A stretch of 64,000 nucleotides of DNA from Archivesica marissinica (GCA_014843695.1 CM026403.1:44361516-44425515); one strand, 5' to 3'. Counted from the stretch's first letter, positions 53,484 to 62,909 are shown. Numbers and translations: made by a program. The notes: generated by a model not told the origin, from the letters alone.

Positions 53484-54439
53484 CATGAACTCAGTATTGA
53501 GCAACATATGGGTATGTCATGGACTCGTGGGAGTGATCCAGAGCCGTGGATGGACATGGACTCCTGGGAGTGATCCAGGAGCCGCGGAAGGGCATGGACT
53601 CGTGGGAGTGATCCAGGAGCCGTGGATGGACATGGACACGTGGGAGTGATCCAGGAGCCGTGGATGGGCATGGACTCAGTATTGAGCAACATATGGGTAT
53701 GTCATGGACTCGTGGGAGAGATACAGGAGCCGTGGATGGGCATGGACTCGTGGGAGTGATCCAGGAGCCGTGGATGGGCATGGACTCGTGGGAGTGATCC
53801 ATAGCCGTGGATCGACATGGAATCGTGGGAGTGATACAGGAACCGTGGATGGGCATGGACCCAGTATTGAGCAACATATGGTATGTCATGGACTCGTGGG
53901 AGAGATACAGGAGCCGTGGGTGGGCATGGACTCGGGGAGTGATCCAGGAGCCGTGGATGGGCATGGACTCGTGGGAGTGATCCAGGAGCCGTGGATGGGC
54001 ATGGACTCGTGGGAGTGATCCATAGCCGTGGATCGACATGGAATCGTGGGAGTGATCCAGAGCCGTGGATGGGCAGGGACTCGTGGGAGTGATCCAGGAG
54101 CCGTGGATGGGCATAGACTCAGTATTGAGCAACATATGGGTATGTCATGGACTCGTGGGAGTGATCCAGAGCCGTGGATGGGCATGGACTCGTGTGAGTG
54201 ATCCAGGAGCCGTGGATTGCATGGACTCGTGGGAGTGATCCAGGCGGGAGTTGGAGTCATGGACTCGGTTGAGCGATCCCGGCGGGAGTGTGAGTCATGG
54301 ACTCGGTTGAGAAATCCAGGCGGGAGTGGGAGTCATGGACTCGGTTGAGCAACCAGGCGGGATTGGGAGTCATGGACTCGGTTGAGCAACCAGGCGGGAG
54401 TGGGAGTCATGGACTCGGATGTGCGATCCAGGCGGCACT
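53484..54439. repeat. 38-bp GC-rich tandem array with an alternate cassette, about 25 copies
   Basis: The main unit is CATGGACTCGTGGGAGTGAT followed by CCAGGAGCCGTGGATGGG (38 bp). At about 53489, 53670, 53858 and 54117 the run is interrupted by an alternate stretch beginning ACTCAGTATTGAGCAACATA, so several units plus one cassette form a higher-order unit of about 180-260 bp. The last six copies (from about 54240) drift to a GGGAGTGGGAGTCATGGACT form. The array stays open in several frames on both strands, but the products are only repeats. Confidence 0.9.
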
Positions 54440-54682
54440 ACATTTTACACTTCATACTATAGTAATCAAGAGGTTTGGGAAATGCATTAGCGAAATACCG
54501 ACACATTAACATTTTAAACTGTAATGTTGACGAATGTTATGAACTACATTAACGTCGTGTTACATATAATATAAAATAGAATTACTTTTCGGTGTGTATA
54601 AAACATTTGAGGCTGCTCCATACAACCTCGCAGTCATTTTGACCTAGTGACCTAGTATTTTGATGGAAGCGGCTGAAGTATA
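54440..54682. other. AT-rich spacer
   Basis: About 240 bp without recognised features except a short direct repeat, GTGACCTAGTGACCTAG, near 54643-54656. Confidence 0.45.
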
Positions 54683-55587
54683 ATAATGCGAGGTACCGTG
54701 TTTGTATCGAGTGAAACACGTAGAATAATACGAGGTACCGTGTTTATATCGAGTGAAACACGTAGAATAATACGAGGTACCATGTTTATATCGAGTGAAA
54801 CACGTAGAATAATACGAGGTACCGTGTTTATAGTAAGTGAAAAACGTATAATAATACGAGGTACCGTGTTTATATCGAGTGAAACAGGTAGAATAATACG
54901 AGGTACCGTGTTTATAGTAAGTGAAAAACGTATAATAATACGAGGTACCGTGTTTGTATCGAGTGAAACACGTAGAATAATACGAGGTACCGTGTTTATA
55001 TCGAGTGAAACACGTAGAATAATACGAGGTACCATGTTTATATCGAGTGAAACACGTAGAATAATACGAGGTACCGTGTTTATAGTAAGTGAAAAACGTA
55101 TAATAATACGAGGTACCGTGTTTATATCGAGTGAAACAGGTAGAATAATACGAGGTACCGTGTTATAGCAAGTGAAAAACGTATAATAATACTAGGTACC
55201 GTGTTTATATCGAGTGAAACAGGTAGAATAATACGAGGTACCGTGTTTATAGTAAGTGAAAAACGTATAATAATACGAGGTACCGTGTTTGTATCGAGTG
55301 AAACACGTAGAATAATACGAGGTACCGTGTTTATATCGAGTGAAACACGTAGAATAATACGAGGTACGTGTTTATAGTAAGTGAAACACGTATAATAATA
55401 CGAGGTACCGTGTTTATAGTAAGTGAAAAACGTATAATAATACGAGGTACCGTGTTAATAGTAAGTGAAAAACGTATAATAATACGAGGTATCGTGTTTA
55501 TAGTAAGTAAAAAACGTATAATAATACGAGGTACCGTGTTTATAGTAAGTGAAAAACGTATAATAATACGAGGTACCGTGTTAATAG
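54683..55587. repeat. 42-bp tandem array, left segment, about 21 copies
   Basis: The unit is AATAATACGAGGTACCGTGT followed by TTATAGTAAGTGAAAAACGT and AT. Two main versions alternate: ATAGTAAGTGAAAAACGTAT and ATATCGAGTGAAACACGTAG. A TTTGTATCGAG variant at about 54701, 54953 and 55288 marks a six-unit higher-order period (252 bp). The array stops inside a unit at ttaatag (55587), where the LINE 3' tail begins. Confidence 0.93.
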
Positions 55588-55871
55588 ATAGATAGATATT
55601 TATTTTTCCTCCACTTTTTGAAGATTACAACATATTTACAAGTAGATCATAAACATGCATAATTATATATAAACATACAAATTACATTATTTTCATATGT
55701 TAGAGGAGCTGTAAGAACAGCTGAATTCGCTCACCTAAGCATGTGATCATAATCGTCAACTGAACAGAAAAGTATTGTATCAAAAGTGGGAAATTAAGTA
55801 ATAACAAGAGTTAATGTTTCATTGTCACAGCACAGCACAACGCAGTTATAATTGATATCCCTGTTCATTAC
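55588..55871 (-). other. LINE 3' UTR with microsatellite end
   Basis: AT-rich sequence downstream of the ORF2 stop. On the minus strand it finishes in AAATAAATATCTATCTATC. A short tandem repeat end instead of poly(A) is known for several CR1/L2-like LINE groups, where it is thought to serve as the recognition site for target-primed reverse transcription. Confidence 0.6.
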
Positions 55872-56345
55872 TTATACATCAAACATGTGCAACAGCGTCT
55901 TCAGCAGCTTAAAGTTTTCAAATATGCAATTCTCAGTAACATTAAATGCAGCGTTTATCAAACTATTACATTGCTCATATGGTGATTGCTTAATGAAATC
56001 AACATAGTATTGTTTATCACAAATATCAAACCAGATCACGACCAACGTCTTGTAAAGTTCATAGTTACTAGGACAGTGACATATTGTGTGTTCAATAATG
56101 TTTTCGCAAAAGAAAGAACACTTGCGACAATTTCTCGGAAAAGACCTAGATACCATGATACTCATAATAATCACAGCTTTTTTACAAAATGGTATGAGCT
56201 CTTGCCTTTTCCTACATACCGACCAGAGATAACAAGGGTTGTTTAAGCTAAAGTGACCACTTAACACTTGCATTTCACTTAATGAGCACAGGCGGTTTAG
56301 TCTTTGACCATTGTTAACAACAGTGACGTTTTGGTACACTTCCAA
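55872..56345 (-). CDS. LINE ORF2 C-terminal fragment with Cys/His motif
   Basis: An open segment of about 157 residues in a different frame from the reverse transcriptase segment, overlapping its end by about 50 bp. It contains C73-x2-C76 followed by H86 and C91, a cluster of the CCHC type found at the C-terminus of many LINE ORF2 proteins, where nucleic-acid binding is presumed. It lacks a convincing start of its own, because the first codon is TTG. It is best read as the tail of ORF2 moved out of frame by an indel upstream of about 56345. The final residues lead to a stop at 55872-55874. Confidence 0.75.
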   Translation of the reverse strand: MEVYQNVTVVNNGQRLNRLCSLSEMQVLSGHFSLNNPCYLWSVCRKRQELIPFCKKAVIIMSIMVSRSFPRNCRKCSFFCENIIEHTICHCPSNYELYKTLVVIWFDICDKQYYVDFIKQSPYEQCNSLINAAFNVTENCIFENFKLLKTLLHMFDV

Positions 56346-58111
56346 GTTAGCTTTACGGGAAATGATCCCGTTTCAATATAGGTTTGAAGGAAACATTCTA
56401 AACCGTATCTACGTAACGCTCGGTAGATGTCTGCAATGAATCCGGAATATTGTGATTCTCCGTTCATATACCGAACCAGTCTGTTTGTGAACACTTGTTT
56501 TGCCAAATAACGACTCGGTAATCTGCACAGTTGACCAAAGAACTGCAATTTGCGTGTGTCAATAATTCCTTCAATGCTGTCTAAATTAAATGCACACAAT
56601 GAAAAATCAGTACTTGTTGACACATTTAAATTTTGTGCGAATTTTATGACAAACCGATGGGCCATTTCCAGCATTGACATATCTGACCTTGCTATAACAG
56701 ACCATAACTCACACCCATATAGTGCCTTTGGCAACACTACTGATGAGTACATAATTCGCGTTGAGATTGGATTTAAAGAGTTAGGATGTAGTCCACTGTT
56801 AAGGATGCTCAGAGATGTTTCCCGTAACTTATTACATGCTTCATGTATCATCTTGCCGGTGGAAATGTGTTTGTCACAAACTATGCCTAAATGTGTGTAG
56901 TCCTGTGCCTCTGCAATTACTTGGTTACCCAGTTTCCAGTTTCTAACTGATCGACATGCCTCCGACTCGTTGAAGACAATAACAGCACATTTATCACAGT
57001 TATATTCATATCTCCATCTGCACGAATAGTTGAAACAAATTTCTAGCATACGATCAAGACCGTTTTTTGATAGTGACGCTATAATCATATCGTCAGCTAC
57101 AGTTGGCGATGATAGATTATAGTTGTAGATGCAATAACCGAAACCACTGGATTCTAACTCTAGGATAAGTCCATTTATAAAAACTAGGTAGAGGAGAGGT
57201 GAGCTTTTCCCACCCTGACGCGTGCCTTGAAGAATGCTGAACCACTCTGACTTTAATCCTTGATTGAGCACACAACTTGTTACATCGTCATAAAGACTAA
57301 CGAAAGCCGAAAAACATGTATCATTTAAATATGGTCTTAGTTTAAGGAGAAGACCAGATGTCCACACCCTGTCAAACGCTTGGCGACAGTCTAGAAAACA
57401 TACATAGAGTTTCGAACCGTGCTCCTTGGCATGTAGTACACTTTCTCTAACCACACACGATGACATTAAGCAGCCAAGGTTTTCCTGAAATCCTCCTTGT
57501 TGAGGGCTAAGCTCACATAATAAGTCTTCTTTACACCTGTTCAATAGTACCATTTCATAAATTTTAAGAACAACCGATGTGAGTGATATAGCTCTGTATG
57601 AGTTGGGATTGTCTTTACGTTTCTTAGGTTTGGGTATTGTTATGATTATGCCACGTTTCATTTTCGTCGGCGTGTACCCTGCCCTGAGCATCCACGTATA
57701 CATATTTGACAGAACAGGAGACAATACATTACTGGCAGAAATCAAGTGTTCGTAACTAATACAATCTTCACCACTCGCTTTTCCATGGGGACAGGACTTA
57801 ATTAATGTTTCTACTTCGATAGGAGTTACACACGCTGTAGGATCTGGGGTTGACTCGTTCACTGCAGATATTACACTACCATTTACACTGTTTTTCCACG
57901 AGTCATCAAAACTATCGGAATTAGACGGTGAATACAGGTCCTTGAAATACATGCCCCATTGTTGGGTTAGTTGTTCGCGGTCCCTATATAAGGTACCGTT
58001 AAAATTTATACTAGCTGCACAACTGGTTTTAGTCTGTTTTCTGCGTGATTTTACAAGCTTCCAAAACTGATTTGAATCCAATTCTGCAGTTCTATCTATT
58101 TCATAATTCAT
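56297..58111 (-). CDS. LINE ORF2 reverse transcriptase segment
   Basis: 604 residues containing the RT palm and fingers in order: PKPKK (160-164), YRAISLTS (172-179), QQGGF (204-208), FLDCRQAFDRVW with catalytic D241, QGTRQGG (295-301), and PTVADD with catalytic pair D340-D341, then YTHLG (405-409). All three catalytic aspartates are present. The pair is preceded by Val-Ala instead of the usual Tyr/Phe-Ala. The role is target-primed reverse transcription of the element RNA at a nicked chromosomal site. The ATG at 58111 is internal: the preceding codons in this frame continue the protein, and the endonuclease lies upstream in another frame. The frame is lost again near 56345, before the C-terminal domain. 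Whether the enzyme would fold as encoded cannot be told. Confidence 0.9.
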   Translation of the reverse strand: MNYEIDRTAELDSNQFWKLVKSRRKQTKTSCAASINFNGTLYRDREQLTQQWGMYFKDLYSPSNSDSFDDSWKNSVNGSVISAVNESTPDPTACVTPIEVETLIKSCPHGKASGEDCISYEHLISASNVLSPVLSNMYTWMLRAGYTPTKMKRGIIITIPKPKKRKDNPNSYRAISLTSVVLKIYEMVLLNRCKEDLLCELSPQQGGFQENLGCLMSSCVVRESVLHAKEHGSKLYVCFLDCRQAFDRVWTSGLLLKLRPYLNDTCFSAFVSLYDDVTSCVLNQGLKSEWFSILQGTRQGGKSSPLLYLVFINGLILELESSGFGYCIYNYNLSSPTVADDMIIASLSKNGLDRMLEICFNYSCRWRYEYNCDKCAVIVFNESEACRSVRNWKLGNQVIAEAQDYTHLGIVCDKHISTGKMIHEACNKLRETSLSILNSGLHPNSLNPISTRIMYSSVVLPKALYGCELWSVIARSDMSMLEMAHRFVIKFAQNLNVSTSTDFSLCAFNLDSIEGIIDTRKLQFFGQLCRLPSRYLAKQVFTNRLVRYMNGESQYSGFIADIYRALRRYGLECFLQTYIETGSFPVKLTWKCTKTSLLLTMVKD

Positions 58112-58113
58112 AT

Positions 58114-59283
58114 CTAGTAGAAACTTGTTAACAATGTATCTGTGTTGACGTCGGAATGTAGATTTCGCCTGTTATAATAGCGATAGTGTTCATCCGTTTC
58201 CGAACGCGGTCTCCCTGCTCTACACCACTTCTCACGCTTCTGCTTCATATCACTGTGAATGATAGATAAGTCTTCATTCCAATATGGCTTTAAAAATTTC
58301 ACATGTTTCAATTTAGGGAGATTGTCCTTTGCACATGCGCTTATAGTGTTTACAATAGTATCGTACGCAGAATCTAAATCGTTTCGTGATAGCTCTAGAC
58401 TTTGGTCACTTAACATGTTTAACTCAACACAGCTGTTTAAACTTGACTGGTAGGAAGTTATGTTTTGATCACTTACTCTTTTCCAGTTCACTTTGTTTGG
58501 TACATGTTCCCTATATGCATAGTCCATAGACAACCCTTCATCAATTGGTACGTGTATACATAATAAAACTGGTCGATGTCTGGACACATTTAAACAAGAA
58601 TCGTAAACAATCTCTGAACTTATTACATATTGTGATAACTCTATTGGTATACAAATATAATCTATTAAAGAACTGTATTTGCCATCGTATGTCACAAACG
58701 TGTATGGTGCACCAGTACAATAAGCCATGGTGTTACTTGCAAAATAGTTTGTATCAGATAAAAACTTACAAAAAAGTTTATCTCTATTTACAGTGCTACA
58801 CAAGTCATATTTTGAGTTAAAATCGCCCATAAATATAGTGAAACCTTGCTCCGAATAGATATTGTAAATATCATACAATTTGTCTATATATTCTTTATAA
58901 AATGCTATACTATGGTTTACGCAAGGTAAGTATACTTGAAAAACAAACATATATTGACATGGAGCATACTGTAACTGTATACCAACTATTCGATCATCAT
59001 CTAAATGCAAAGGTGTAGCATAATTATCGATACATTTATGCCACAAGATCGCTACACTACCTTTACCAATAGTTGTTCTATAAGTCAGATTAAAATCATT
59101 ATTACAGCTTATAGCACTTCTATAGTCACTTGATAACAGATTAATAAAGTGTTTATTTTCTTCTTTAAGCCAATGTTCTGAGATCCCGGCAATTGCAATT
59201 TGTTTATTACATAAAATGTCACATAAATAAGATGTACTACTCATTAAACCAGTAACGTTCCAAGTCATGAAGTTGTAAGACAT
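58114..59283 (-). CDS. LINE ORF2 N-terminal APE-like endonuclease segment
   Basis: 389 residues beginning MSYNFMTWN at 59283, a plausible true ORF2 start because the endonuclease fold begins immediately. Exonuclease-endonuclease-phosphatase motifs appear in order: W8-N9, SEHW with E36, VYLP with Y118, GDFN (153-156), SLIDYI with D208, and SRH with H236. The enzyme would nick target DNA to prime reverse transcription. The last motif reads Ser-Arg-His where Ser-Asp-His is usual; this could be natural in the lineage or a damaging change. After about residue 250 a linker leads towards the RT. Its last 15-20 residues look out of frame, so an indel probably lies near 58165-58175, and a stop follows at 58114-58116. 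Confidence 0.88.
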   Translation of the reverse strand: MSYNFMTWNVTGLMSSTSYLCDILCNKQIAIAGISEHWLKEENKHFINLLSSDYRSAISCNNDFNLTYRTTIGKGSVAILWHKCIDNYATPLHLDDDRIVGIQLQYAPCQYMFVFQVYLPCVNHSIAFYKEYIDKLYDIYNIYSEQGFTIFMGDFNSKYDLCSTVNRDKLFCKFLSDTNYFASNTMAYCTGAPYTFVTYDGKYSSLIDYICIPIELSQYVISSEIVYDSCLNVSRHRPVLLCIHVPIDEGLSMDYAYREHVPNKVNWKRVSDQNITSYQSSLNSCVELNMLSDQSLELSRNDLDSAYDTIVNTISACAKDNLPKLKHVKFLKPYWNEDLSIIHSDMKQKREKWCRAGRPRSETDEHYRYYNRRNLHSDVNTDTLLTSFY

Positions 59284-59417
59284 TTTAAACAGTATCAGTG
59301 CACTTCTAAAAGAATTAACACAGTTCTAGTCTACTTGGGGTGATAATGGTCCCCATCTGTTGTACCATTCTTGACTAGGCCCGTGGGTTCTCGACCAGTA
59401 CGTCGTGCGATGGCCTT

Positions 59418-61094
59418 TCACCGTATAATCCTGTATTCACGTCCTCTGTTCTCATTTCGTCTGGAACGTGCATCACGTGATATCCACGGTTTTATGATAA
59501 TGCCGTCACGTGGCCAAAACTCACTTGCCAACACTAAGTTGGCGTTCTCGTCGTCGTGAACGTTGAGTCGTAGGATACAACGACCCTCCCAGTTGCGACA
59601 GGGGTATTTTCGAATTGTCGAAACTTGTGGACCCTTTTTAGTAATATATGTTGTCAATCTGTCTATGTTAACATTATCTCTAAAAACCCCTATAAAGAAA
59701 TGTTTCGTTCTACGTCTACGATATTCTTGGAAATCTGAATCGTTATCGGAGTCGTATCCTCTATGCGACCCCTCCAAGTCGTTACTATCCGATTGTTCTG
59801 AATCATCCGATATAACGATTGGTTCATATGCCGACTGCAACACGTGATTATCGACACGTGTTTGTGTGTCACATGTGGGAATGTCTACGTACACATGCTC
59901 CGCGTGTCGATCTGCACGTGTTTCAGGGACCTGTTCCGTTGATGTGGCTGAAGTGCTATTGCAAGGCACCCCACGCAGAAAGTTTGAAAGTTCATCTATC
60001 GTCCCTCCGATATTGGTCTCACATGTCTTCGATGGCAAACGTAAATTGCCGAATTAATCCGATTGTTCATTTTGGACGTCCAAATTTGGACGAGCCTGCG
60101 TATGAAGCTGTAACCAATCATTCGGGAAATTCAGATACTGTGGTTGTACTCGAGTGCTTTGTCGTGGTGGTGGCGCGACCACAACCGTACTCTGCTGTGG
60201 AGCAATCTGAACTACATGTATATTTTCACTGTCTATGAAACTTTCAAGATCTGAGACTCGCTTTGCAATGCATTTTAGATTAAATTCAAGAGCCCCATTA
60301 CACGTTACTATCTCATGTGTCGAGCATTTCACAGAACTAATGCTATCGCTGATTACGCCTTTCATTTCATTTATTTGAGATTTAATAAATTTCACTGACT
60401 CCGACATTAATTTATTCTCATCGGATCACAGTTTCTCATTGACGTGAAATGACTGTTTAAGCATAAGCATATCGGCCTGCAATGACGCCACTTGATCTCT
60501 TAACAGTTTTACTTCACTCTGGAACTGACAATTTGTGTTACTGTTTCTTTTGATAATGGGATTTGTAAGCGGGGTCATATCTTGTACCGGGGGAACCACA
60601 TTAACCGACATCGACGGTGTCGTCAGCAGAGCTGACGTTCGACGTTTCCGGGCACTTATCATGTCCTTTATAGGATTCATCCCCTCACCTTCAAGAACCG
60701 AAACGAGCGTGTATATGTCAGCAGCAAGTTTCACGGATACAGGTTCCCCGCCTCGTTTACACATACGTCTTTTAAGTTCAGCTGTTTCTCCAAACGGAAA
60801 ATTGTCATGCATCTTAATTTTATCAAATAACTGTATCCGAGTAGCCTCTAAATCAGGTTCACTTGAGGCATAGTCCAGTAAGACCCTAGAGACAAACATG
60901 CTTGAGGGCCTGTCTCTGTATAATTTAATAAGATTATCGTAATCTCGGGGGAATACATGTACATCTGTCCTTGTTCCAGGAGTTACGGGTAGGATGCGAC
61001 GGTCATCCGTATTTCGAGGTGTTACCGGTACTTTGCGTTCAGTATTGTCAGCATTTTGAACGGGTTCGTATTCGCTTAAATTACAGTCAGCCAT
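59418..61094 (-). pseudogene. LINE ORF1 with two in-frame stops
   Basis: A single frame of 559 codons, starting at the ATG at 61094 and ending at 59418. It is interrupted by TGA (codon 223, 60426-60428) and TAA (codon 347, 60054-60056). Codons about 193-260 have the spacing of hydrophobic and charged residues expected for a coiled coil, which would trimerise ORF1 protein in other LINEs. Codons about 465-539, containing FFIGVFRDN and the SEFWPRDG stretch, resemble the RRM-like RNA-binding domain of CR1-like ORF1 proteins. The C-terminus is very basic (RRRR, then RDARSRRNENRGR). The product would coat element RNA. No frameshift is needed to connect the three pieces, only the two stops, which suggests modest age. 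Confidence 0.8.
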
Positions 61095-61485
61095 TAGCAG
61101 ATTGTGTATTTATCGTGTAAATAGATTAACGGTTGTATCCAACATACAGCATACAGCAGACGATCAACAGGTTAAAGTCTACCTTTCTCCTTCTCCCGAG
61201 GCTATATCCACACAGTCCATACAATCAAATGATAAGCCAACAAAATATCACCACTGCACTGTCGTGAGCGAATTTCACTGTATCTATTGTTTCGATCAAA
61301 ATTCCATATAACTTTTTAATTACTGAAATAATTCCAATTCCAAGTTCAAAATCACATTCTTCACATGTTCATAAGCAAATAATGTCAAATTCAGAATTTT
61401 CTGCATCGTATATCTGCCTTAAAACAGTATTTTTAGTGGTCAGCTTTAACGTGACCTGTCACTTATACGTATGTCCATGGTTAAC
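61095..61485 (-). other. LINE 5' UTR, presumed internal promoter region
   Basis: About 390 bp between the ORF1 start and the resumption of the satellite at 61486. No TATA or initiator is obvious on the minus strand. By analogy with other full-length LINEs an internal promoter is expected here. The exact 5' end is uncertain by a few tens of bases (61440-61485). Confidence 0.45.
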
Positions 61486-62246
61486 AAAAACGTATAATAA
61501 TACGGGGTACCGTGTTTATAGTAAGTGAAAAACGTATAATAATACGAGGTACCGTGTTTATAGTAAGTGAAAAACGTAGAATAATACGAGGTACCGTGTT
61601 TATAGTAAGTGAAACACGTAGAATAATACGAGGTACCGTGTTTATAGTAAGTGAAAAATGTATAATAATACGAGGTACCGTGTTTATACTAAAACGTATA
61701 ATAATACGAGGTACCGTGTTTATAGTAAGTGAAAAACGTATAATAATACGAGGTACCGTGTTTATAGTAAGTGAAAAACGTATAATAATACGAGGTACCG
61801 TGTTCATAGTAAGTGAAAAACGTATAATAATACGAGGTACCGTGTTTATAGTAAGTGAAAAACGTATAATAATACGAGGTACCGTGTTTATAGTAAGTGA
61901 AACACGTAGAATAATACGAGGTACCGTGTTTATAGTAAGTGAAAAACGTATAATAATACGAGGTACCGTGTTTATAGTAAGTGAAAAACGTATAATAATA
62001 CGAGGTACCGTGTTTATGGTAAGTGAAAAACGTATAATAATACGAGGTACCGTGTTTATAGTAAGTGAAACACGTAGAATAATACGAGGTACCGTGTTTA
62101 TACTAAAACGTATAATAATACGAGGTACCGTGTTTATAGTAAGTGAAACACGTATAATAATACGAGGTACGTGTTTATATCGAGTGAAACACGTAGAATA
62201 ATACGAGGTACCGTGTTTATAGTAAGTGAAAAACGTATAATAATAC
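61486..62246. repeat. 42-bp tandem array, middle segment, about 18 copies
   Basis: Same satellite as 54683-55587, resuming at AAAAACGTAT (unit position 33). Nearly all copies are of the ATAGTAAGTGAAAAACGTAT version. Two shortened copies (TTTATACTAAAACGTATAAT form, 36 bp) occur at about 61683 and 62098. The segment ends at unit position 8 (62246), where a SINE is inserted. Confidence 0.93.
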
Positions 62247-62524
62247 ATATATTATTATATTATATATTTCGGGTTTTACGCCTGCATCAGCACCATTTTG
62301 GGCTATATCGCCGGCGGGCAGTTTACTTAACAACACCTTTCCTGGGCAGGCTCCAGCGGTTAACCAGTACTTGGGTGCACCAACCTCCGTAAGAAACTGC
62401 CAACTTTTTCATATAAATGAGACACGGCCTGAGCGGGGCTCGACCCCGTGACCATCAGTGATGATAGGTTACAGTGGTATACAAGTCAGCGACCTTAACC
62501 ACTCGACCACGGAGGCGGACTTAT
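62247..62524 (-). mobile_element. tRNA-derived SINE, near full length, with candidate target-site duplication
   Basis: On the minus strand the head starts TCCGCCTCCGTGG at 62519. It has a consensus A-box TGGTCGAGTGG (62499-62509) and B-box GGGTCGAGCCC (62436-62446), with enough sequence between them to suggest a tRNA with a long variable arm (Ser/Leu type). The body continues to GGCGTAAAACCCG and an AT-rich tail (62247-62270). ATAATAC occurs at 62240-62246 and again at 62525-62531. These are satellite unit positions 2-8 present on both sides, as expected for a 7-bp target-site duplication. The tRNA part could fold imperfectly, but its context argues for a SINE. Confidence 0.82.
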
Positions 62525-62909
62525 ATAATACTAGGTACCGTGTTTATAATCGAGTGAAACACGTCGAATAATACAAGGGTACCGTGTTTATACTAAAACG
62601 TATAATAATACGAGGTACCGTGTTTATAGTAAGTGAAACACGTATAATAATACGAGGTACGTGTTTATATCGAGTGAAACACGTAGAATAATACGAGGTA
62701 CCGTGTTTATAGTAAGTGAAAAACGTATAATAATACGAGGTATCGTGTTTATACTAAAACGTATAATAATACGAGGTACCGTGTTTATACTAAAACGTAT
62801 AATAATACGAGGTACCGTGTTTATACTAAAACGTATAATAATACGAGGTACCGTGTTTATACTAAAACGTATAATAATACGAGGTACCGTGTTTATACTA
62901 AAACGTATA
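62525..62909. repeat. 42/36-bp tandem array, right segment, about 10 copies
   Basis: Continuation of the same satellite after the SINE. From about 62749 there are six consecutive shortened 36-bp units (TTTATACTAAAACGTATAAT, then AATACGAGGTACCGTG), so a deletion variant was locally amplified. The array ends at about 62909, where TATTATGG begins unique sequence. Confidence 0.92.

Larger units (their letters stand above)
55588..61485 (-). mobile_element. Near full-length APE-type non-LTR retrotransposon (LINE), inactive
   Basis: The element is about 5.9 kb, read right to left: 5' UTR (61095-61485), ORF1 (59418-61094), a 134-bp intergenic stretch, ORF2 (55872-59283 in three frame segments) and a 3' UTR ending in a TATC microsatellite (about 55585-55600). 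The layout of a coiled-coil ORF1 with an RRM-like C-terminus, then endonuclease, reverse transcriptase and a Cys/His motif, is that of the Jockey/CR1/L2-type elements. I cannot name the clade. No poly(A) tail is visible. It splits the 42-bp satellite, which stops at unit position 26 on the left and resumes near position 33 on the right. Two stops in ORF1 and two frame changes in ORF2 mean this copy cannot move by itself. Confidence 0.92.

Noticed and set aside
1..54439. CRISPR array
   Set aside because: The repeats are head-to-tail without unique spacers, units are variable, there are no cas genes, and the context is a eukaryotic genome.
54652..55168. Open frames of 127-160 codons on both strands in the 42-bp array (and similar ones at 61481-62959)
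   Set aside because: 42 is divisible by three and the unit is stop-free in one frame on each strand, so the frames are repeat by-products.
62436..62519. Functional tRNA-Ser/Leu-like gene on the minus strand
   Set aside because: A and B boxes are good, but the sequence continues into a SINE body with an AT-rich tail and a candidate target-site duplication, and the cloverleaf is imperfect.
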